From assembly GCA_016178075.1 (NCBI GenBank), contig JACOUA010000392.1:1-35740 (forward strand): DNA of 35,740 bases, read 5' to 3'. Positions 31,465-35,740 of the stretch are shown piece by piece; the first letter of the stretch is position 1; every line of letters starts with the position of its first letter. The stretch is from Acidobacteriota bacterium. Lineage in GTDB: Bacteria; Acidobacteriota; Vicinamibacteria; Vicinamibacterales; JACQTH01. Made by a program: the position numbers and the translations under genes. The notes below the pieces were generated by a model. The model saw only the letters and a list, made by a program, of their open reading frames with translations. It did no database searches and was not told the DNA's origin.

Positions 31465-33159
31465 TCAGATTTCCATGATGACCGGCAGCACCAGGGGCCG
31501 CCGGCCTGATCGTTTCCGGAAATACCGCCGCAGCTCGACCCGGATTTTCTCCTTGATGAGCCCGTAGTCGGTGCGTTCCTCGACGCTCGCCGTCTCGACG
31601 ACTTGGGTCACGATGCCCGGTGCCTGTCGCAGCAGCTCGTCCGTGTTCGGGTCGACGGCGAGCCCCCTGGGCACGATGTCGGGCGTCCCCTCGAGCGCGC
31701 CGGTCTGCTTGTTGATCGCCATCACGGCGACGACCAGGCCGTCCTCGGAGAGATGACGACGATCGCGCAGTACCTCGTCGGCGACCTCGCCCACGCGGGT
31801 GCCGTCGATGAAGACCCGCCCAGCCGGCACCTTGTCGGCGACGCGCGCGCCTTGTTCATCGAAGCGCAGAAGGTCGCCGTTGTCCGGCACGAGCACCTGC
31901 GTCCGCGTGGATCCGCCGGCCGAGCTCATGCGCTCGGCAATGCGGGCGTAGCGCGACCGCTGCCGGTACTCGCCGTGTATCGGCACGAAACACCGGGGTC
32001 GCACCAGCGACAGCATCAACTTGAGCTCCTCCTCACTGCCATGTCCCGACACGTGCACGTGCTTGATGCCCTCGTAAACGACGTCCGCGCCGCGGCGCGC
32101 TACGTGGTTGATCACCCGGTCGATCGCCTTCTCGTTGCCCGGGATCGCCCGCGCGGAAAAAACAACCGTGTCCTGTGGCGCGAGCGAGACGTGGCGGTGA
32201 TCGTCAATCGCCATTCGCGACAGCGCAGCCAGCGGTTCGCCCTGACTGCCGGTCGCAAGGCACAGGACCTTCTCCGGCGCAAGGGTCTTCACATCGCTGT
32301 CCCGCGTCAGCACGCCCGGCGGCACGCGCAGGTACCCGAGGTCCTGCGCCGTCTGTGAATTCTCGACCATCCCGCGTCCGACGAAGGCCACCCGACGATC
32401 GAACCGTTCGGCCAGGTTCACGAGAATCTGCATCCGGTAGATGCTCGTGGCGAAGGCCGTCACGATCAGCTTGCCCCGCGTGCTCGTGAAGATCTCCTCG
32501 AACGCGTCGACCACCTCCAGCTCGGACCCCGTGAAGCCGGTCCGCTCGATGTTCGTGCTGTCCGAGAAGAGCGCCAGCACGCCGCTCGAACCGAGCTCCG
32601 CGAGACGATGGACGTCGAAGTGATCGCCGTCGAGCGGCGTCTGATCAATCTTGAAGTCGCCCGTGTGAACCACCGTGCCGACCGGCGTCCGGATCGCCAG
32701 TGCCACCGCGTCCGGAATGCTGTGCGTGACGCGCAGGAACTCGATCTCAAATGGCCCGACGCGGGCGATGTCTCGCGGCCTGACGGTCCGCAGCCGCCCG
32801 CCCGGATCGATCCCGTGCTCGCGCAGCTTCGGCTCGACCAGCGCCAGCGTGAACGGCGTGCCATACACCGGCCCGTCGATGAGCGGCAGCAGATGCGCCA
32901 CGCCGCCAATGTGGTCCTCGTGACCATGCGTCAGGATGAGCGCGCCCGCACCGCCCCGCTGCCGGAGGTAGGTCAGGTCGGGAATGATGAGGTCGACGCC
33001 CAGCAGCTCCGGCTCGGGAAACATCACGCCGGCATCGACCACGATGACGGTCTCCCCCATGGCGAGCACCAGCAGGTTCATCCCGAATTCGTCGAGCCCC
33101 CCGAGCGCGACCACCTCCAGCATGGGGTTAGCGACACCACTCCCTGCGGTCAGCGCCAT
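31465..33159 (-). CDS. rnj: Ribonuclease J
   Basis: 564 aa. A metallo-beta-lactamase/beta-CASP ribonuclease with endo- and 5'-to-3' exonuclease activity in mRNA and rRNA turnover. The zinc motif HGHEDHIGG (H78, H80, D82, H83) and VVHTGDFKID are present; beta-CASP motifs follow in FSDSTNIERTG, FATSIYRMQ and HVSGHGSEEEL. The C-terminal domain ends in FRKRSGRRPLVLPVIMEI. The start is ambiguous: ATG 33159 or ATG 33123 (MLEVVALGGLDEFGMN, the usual family start). Neither has a good ribosome binding site. It heads an operon-like run with ftsK and the amidase. Confidence 0.93.
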   Translation of the reverse strand: MALTAGSGVANPMLEVVALGGLDEFGMNLLVLAMGETVIVVDAGVMFPEPELLGVDLIIPDLTYLRQRGGAGALILTHGHEDHIGGVAHLLPLIDGPVYGTPFTLALVEPKLREHGIDPGGRLRTVRPRDIARVGPFEIEFLRVTHSIPDAVALAIRTPVGTVVHTGDFKIDQTPLDGDHFDVHRLAELGSSGVLALFSDSTNIERTGFTGSELEVVDAFEEIFTSTRGKLIVTAFATSIYRMQILVNLAERFDRRVAFVGRGMVENSQTAQDLGYLRVPPGVLTRDSDVKTLAPEKVLCLATGSQGEPLAALSRMAIDDHRHVSLAPQDTVVFSARAIPGNEKAIDRVINHVARRGADVVYEGIKHVHVSGHGSEEELKLMLSLVRPRCFVPIHGEYRQRSRYARIAERMSSAGGSTRTQVLVPDNGDLLRFDEQGARVADKVPAGRVFIDGTRVGEVADEVLRDRRHLSEDGLVVAVMAINKQTGALEGTPDIVPRGLAVDPNTDELLRQAPGIVTQVVETASVEERTDYGLIKEKIRVELRRYFRKRSGRRPLVLPVIMEI

Positions 33160-33288
33160 CCGACGTACGGACAGATCACTGCCACGGATCGATGGAATCT
33201 CTGGCGCGGGCTGGGTACCGTGCGTGTCAGGCTGCTGGGGAGCCTGCCGAGACGGGGTGGGAGGCGTAAGCGACTGATTCCCGCTTAC
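33160..33288 (-). other. Leader region of the RNase J gene
   Basis: 129 bases between rsmA and the RNase J gene. It contains a short hairpin next to the rsmA stop (TAAGCG at 33267-33272 with CGCTTA at 33282-33287, loop of 9) without a T tract. No other structure or ORF is recognised. Confidence 0.35.
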
Positions 33289-34161
33289 TTAGGGCGAAAC
33301 TATAGCACAGAGTCCCGCCGAAACGAAAACCTCTGCCAGGCGGGCCAGCTCCTCGATCGCCAGGGTTTCGGGCCGCCGGACCTGATCGAGCGCCGCCCGG
33401 GCCAGCGCGTCGGCCGACTCGAGGCCGGCCAGGTCGGCCAGCGGCTTGGTCGCGTTCAGGAGTGTTTTTCGGCGCCTTTGGAAGATGGTCTTGACGACCA
33501 GTCGGAAGACCCGGCCATCGACCGTGACGGCGGGGGGACGGAAGGTCAGCCGAACGGCGGTGGATCTCACCTTGGGGACCGGACGAAACGCACCAGCCGG
33601 AAGAGCCAGCACTGCCCGAACGTCGGCTCGAAGCTGGGTGAAGACCGAGAGGACGCCGTACTCACGGGAGCCGGGAGAGGCGATCAGTCGGTCCGCCACC
33701 TCGCTCTGAAGCAGCAGCGTCGCGTCCGACAAGACGCGGCCGTCGCCGGCGTCGGAGAGCAGTTTGGCCAGGATCGGGGATCCGACATTGTAGGGGAGGT
33801 TGCCCGCGACCCGCACGGGGCGATCGGAGGGCGGCAACCGGTTCGCGATGAGCGCGCCCAGATCGGCGTCGAGATAGTCCTCGGTGACGACCGACAGATT
33901 CGCGGGCGCGCGTGCGCGAAGCGATTCCGCGAGGTTGCGGTCGATTTCGATGGCCAGGAGCTGACGGACCCGGGCGGCCAGGGGCCGCGTCAAAGCGCCA
34001 CGGCCCGGCCCGATTTCGACGAAGAGGTCGGCGGGCTGCGGGGCGATGGCCCCGAGGAGCTTGTCGACCCAGGCGGGTTCAAGGAAATGCTGGCCGAAAC
34101 GCTTGCGCGCGCGCGGCCGCAAGCGCGTGGCGCGGTCGACGCGGTTACGGTTCGGGGTCAT
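33289..34161 (-). CDS. rsmA: 16S rRNA dimethyladenosine transferase
   Basis: 290 aa. SAM-dependent dimethylation of two adjacent adenosines near the 3' end of 16S rRNA, a late step in 30S maturation (KsgA). RKRFGQHFL opens the domain. The SAM loop is VEIGPGRGALT (EIGPGRG at 49-55) and the catalytic motif IV is NLPYN (121-125). FRPVPKVRSTAVRL and FQRRRKTLLNA belong to the C-terminal part. Its 5' end overlaps the 3' end of the zincin gene by 17 bases. GGAGG lies upstream of ATG 34161, at a longer than usual spacing. Confidence 0.95.
   Translation of the reverse strand: MTPNRNRVDRATRLRPRARKRFGQHFLEPAWVDKLLGAIAPQPADLFVEIGPGRGALTRPLAARVRQLLAIEIDRNLAESLRARAPANLSVVTEDYLDADLGALIANRLPPSDRPVRVAGNLPYNVGSPILAKLLSDAGDGRVLSDATLLLQSEVADRLIASPGSREYGVLSVFTQLRADVRAVLALPAGAFRPVPKVRSTAVRLTFRPPAVTVDGRVFRLVVKTIFQRRRKTLLNATKPLADLAGLESADALARAALDQVRRPETLAIEELARLAEVFVSAGLCAIVSP
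33299..33328 (-). promoter_or_regulatory. Possible promoter for the RNase J-ftsK-amidase run
   Basis: On the minus strand TGcTATAGT (extended -10; TATAGT at 33304-33299) lies inside the last codons of rsmA, with a weak -35 (TTTCGT) 18 bp upstream. It would give a leader of about 130 bases. The -35 match is poor, so this is only a candidate. Confidence 0.3.
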
Positions 34162-34573
34162 CGTCGGGAGCGTCCTCCGGGAGATCCTCCCAAAACCTGG
34201 CCCAGTATCGCTCCTCGATCTCCTCGATCTGTTCCTCGCTCATGCCGAAATAGTGTCCGACCTCGTGAATGAGCGTCTCCCCGATTGTCGCGACAATCTC
34301 GTCGTCGGTCCGGCAGGCGTCTTCGATCGGACCCTGATAGATCGTGATCCGATCCGGCAGCGCGTTGCCGAAGTCCCAGGGCCGTGCGGTGACCGGTGTC
34401 CCCTGGTACAGCCCGAAGAGCGAATCGGGTGGTTCGATCTCCATCTCCCTCAGCAGCTCCGGTGAGGGCTCGTCTTCAACCACGACGGCGAGGTTCGTCA
34501 TGCGCTTTCGAAAACGAGCGGGGATGGAATCGATCGCGTCGCGAAGCAGCCGCTCGAATTGGGCGCGGGTCAT
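34145..34573 (-). CDS. Metallopeptidase-family minimal zincin (DUF1025 / possible Zn-protease)
   Basis: 142 aa. The zincin motif HEVGHYFG (HEVGH at 103-107) with a downstream acidic helix (EEQIEEIEERYW) is the hallmark of this small family, often annotated as a metallopeptidase. ALPDRITIYQGPIEDACRTD is also family-typical. The Asp/Glu/Pro-rich tail follows. I take ATG 34573; an open frame continues upstream to 34933 only because it reads through a dispersed repeat and antisense to nth. It overlaps rsmA by 17 bases. The substrate of the family is not established. Confidence 0.85.
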   Translation of the reverse strand: MTRAQFERLLRDAIDSIPARFRKRMTNLAVVVEDEPSPELLREMEIEPPDSLFGLYQGTPVTARPWDFGNALPDRITIYQGPIEDACRTDDEIVATIGETLIHEVGHYFGMSEEQIEEIEERYWARFWEDLPEDAPDDDPEP

Positions 34574-34590
34574 CTTTTTCTGGACTTGCG

Positions 34591-34714
34591 CAGGGGCCCC
34601 TGTACCCCAGCGCTTGCCATCCGCCTTCGCCAAGGCTACGGTGGGCAAGCGGCCTTGCCCGCCGACCAGCCTCCCCAAGGCTTCGGCGGTCCGCCGTAGC
34701 CTCAGCGAAGGCGG
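34591..34714. repeat. Inverted repeat with CCGCCTTCGCCAAGGCTACGG arms
   Basis: The left arm 34621-34641 and the right arm 34694-34714 are inverted copies, with 19 of 21 positions matching. A perfect 12-base palindrome CAGGGGCCCCTG lies at 34591-34602. This fills the nth to zincin gap (34574-34740), which has no gene. An open minus-strand reading frame crosses it but looks like repeat read-through. Confidence 0.65.
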
Positions 34715-34740
34715 AAGCTCGAAGAGCGGAGGCGGGTCGT

Positions 34741-35448
34741 TTACGCTCGCCGCGCCGGGTTGCGACGTCTGGCCGCGATGGGCCGTTTCGTTCCGCGTCT
34801 GTGGGCGGGCCGCGTGAGCCCCCCAGACTGGAAGAAATCGCACTCCTTCCGGACGACGCAGCGATCGCAGAGCGGCCGTGGTTTGCAGACGCGGCGGCCG
34901 TGGAGGATCAGCGTGTCGGACGTCAGCGTCCATCGCTCTGGTGGAAGGAGCTTGCCGAGCTGTTGCTCGACGACCTCGGGCGAATCGGACCTGGCGAGGC
35001 CGATGCGGTTGGCCACGCGGAGCACGTGGCGATCGACGGGCAGCCCCGGCACCTTGAAGGCGTGGCCGAGCACCACGTTCGCCGTTTTTCGGCCGACGCC
35101 CGGGAGCTCAACGAGCGCCTCCATGCTGGATGGCACGTGTCCGCCGTGGTGGTCGACGAGCGCCTGCGCCATGGCGAGAAGCGAGCGCGACTTGGCGCGG
35201 AAAAACCCGGTGGCTTTGACGAGGGTCTCCAGCTCGCTGGGCATTGCCTTCGCCATCGCGGGCGCATCTGGAAAACCGGCGAAGAGCGCGGGCGTCACGA
35301 GGTTGACCCGCTGGTCGGTTGTCTGGGCAGAGAGAATCGTAGCCACAAGGAGTTCGAACGGGTTCCGGTAGGCGAGCTCCGTATCGGCGTTCGGGTGCTG
35401 CGTCTCGAGCCTGCGCAGGATCGCGCGCGCCTCGCGCGGGTTCTTCAT
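34741..35448 (-). CDS. nth: Endonuclease III (DNA glycosylase/AP lyase)
   Basis: 235 aa. Base excision repair of oxidised pyrimidines. The helix-hairpin-helix ELPGVGRKTANVVLGHAF carries the catalytic lysine K121, and the second catalytic residue is D139 in LPVDRHVLR. SAQTTDQRVN is family-typical. The C-terminal [4Fe-4S] ligands are C188, C194, C197 and C203, spaced CX5CX2CX5C; E. coli has six residues in the first gap. The extra basic tail of about 25 residues after the cluster is unusual. ATG 35448 lies four bases from a heptad repeat, and no clear ribosome binding site is visible. Confidence 0.92.
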   Translation of the reverse strand: MKNPREARAILRRLETQHPNADTELAYRNPFELLVATILSAQTTDQRVNLVTPALFAGFPDAPAMAKAMPSELETLVKATGFFRAKSRSLLAMAQALVDHHGGHVPSSMEALVELPGVGRKTANVVLGHAFKVPGLPVDRHVLRVANRIGLARSDSPEVVEQQLGKLLPPERWTLTSDTLILHGRRVCKPRPLCDRCVVRKECDFFQSGGLTRPAHRRGTKRPIAARRRNPARRA

Positions 35449-35451
35449 AGA

Positions 35452-35566
35452 AGCTCTCAGCGTTCAGCTGTCAGCTATCAGCTCGAGAGAAGGCTGCCCG
35501 GCGGCGCGGCCGGCACCCCGGGACCCACGAAAGCCGCTGAGAGCTGACAGCTGAGAGCTGATAGCT
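35452..35566. repeat. Heptad inverted repeat, copy 7 (GCTGAGA family)
   Basis: The left arm (AGCTCTCAGC, then TTCAGCTGTCAGCTATCAGC; 35452-35483) and right arm (35536-35566) are inverted heptad arrays around a GC-rich 52-base spacer (35484-35535). It lies just upstream of the nth start codon and borders the terminal element at 35581. Confidence 0.85.
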
Positions 35567-35580
35567 TAGTGGGGCACTTA

Positions 35581-35740
35581 GTGGTCCGTCTCATAAATAC
35601 GGCGACGCACCGAGGGCGCCGAGGCGCCCGCCCCGCAAGGCGCGAGGAGGGACAATACCGGGCGTATTCGACCGACGAGCAACGCCGCGGGGCGGGATGC
35701 ATCGGCGGCCGAATGCCGCCGTATTTATGAGACGGGCCAC
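35581..35740. mobile_element. MITE-like element with 24-bp terminal inverted repeats
   Basis: The 24 bases at 35581-35604 are the inverted complement of 35717-35740 with one mismatch; the core is CGTCTCATAAATACGGCG. The 160-bp element has no ORF. Inside are a GGGCGCC/GGCGCCC hairpin near 35614, CCCGCCCCGC pairing with GCGGGGCGGG farther on, and a central AATAC-CGGGC-GTATT hairpin (35654-35668), so the whole could fold as one long hairpin. A diverged copy of its right half is at 1-84. Because the window ends at the terminal repeat, a target-site duplication cannot be checked. It may be a non-autonomous transposon or a REPIN-like element. Confidence 0.65.

Noticed and set aside
32608-34272. 554-codon plus-strand open frame opposite rsmA and the RNase J gene
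   Set aside because: Antisense shadow of two clear enzymes, with no recognisable domain.
34574-34933. N-terminal extension of the zincin up to an ATG at 34933
   Set aside because: It crosses an inverted repeat and lies antisense to the end of nth; the family length is reached from ATG 34573.

Overview
The window is GC-rich, gene-dense chromosomal DNA. I infer a member of the Acidobacteriota, probably class Vicinamibacteria, from gene content (S55 SpoIVB-like protein, AroD-AroE fusion, RNase J beside FtsK, BamA-like and bactofilin-like envelope proteins) and from AT-richer heptad repeats between genes. No 16S or other lineage marker is present, so this placement is tentative. About 30 genes are visible. 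None is clearly broken. No tRNA, rRNA, CRISPR array or transposase was seen.

Layout. (1) 1-140: a diverged, edge-truncated copy of a dispersed hairpin element. (2) 154-1868: two permease subunits of a peptide/nickel-type ABC importer, convergent with a membrane-anchored TPR protein (1810-3297, minus). (3) 3361-4751: an ECF sigma factor and its zinc-binding anti-sigma factor. (4) 4828-8918, minus: a secreted beta-propeller protein translationally coupled to an S55-type protein, with its own TATAAT promoter. (5) 9013-19385: an aromatic amino acid supraoperon, aroDE-trpE-trpG-trpD-trpC-trpF-trpB-trpA-aroF-tyrA. (6) 19450-24725: CoA-transferase A and B subunits, a JAMM metalloprotease, an Omp85/BamA-like outer membrane protein, a bactofilin-like membrane protein and a secreted unknown. 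(7) 24769-26772: a PKD-like secreted protein divergent from leucyl aminopeptidase. (8) 26939-35448, minus: nth, a minimal zincin, rsmA, RNase J, ftsK, an AMIN/amidase_3 cell wall amidase and a small membrane protein. (9) 35452-35740: a heptad repeat followed by a complete terminal-inverted-repeat element.

The most informative find is in front of the aromatic operon. A near-consensus promoter (TTGACA, extended -10) is followed within a few bases by a 37-codon leader ORF containing Trp-Trp-Trp-Tyr. Next come segments that can fold as mutually exclusive 1:2, 2:3 and 3:4 hairpins, the last a 12-bp stem with a T tract. This is a textbook ribosome-mediated tryptophan attenuator. It appears to control not only the seven trp genes but also shikimate-pathway steps (aroDE, DAHP synthase) and tyrA.

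The second theme is repeats. Seven loci carry tandem 7-bp units (A[A/G]CTGA[G/A/T]), mostly as inverted pairs. Three lie inside the aromatic operon, directly ahead of trpE, trpG and trpD. In places repeats supply stop codons and C-terminal tails of proteins. A separate roughly 160-bp element with 24-bp terminal inverted repeats closes the window, and a 71%-identical partial copy opens it. The two copies show compensatory changes in a central hairpin.
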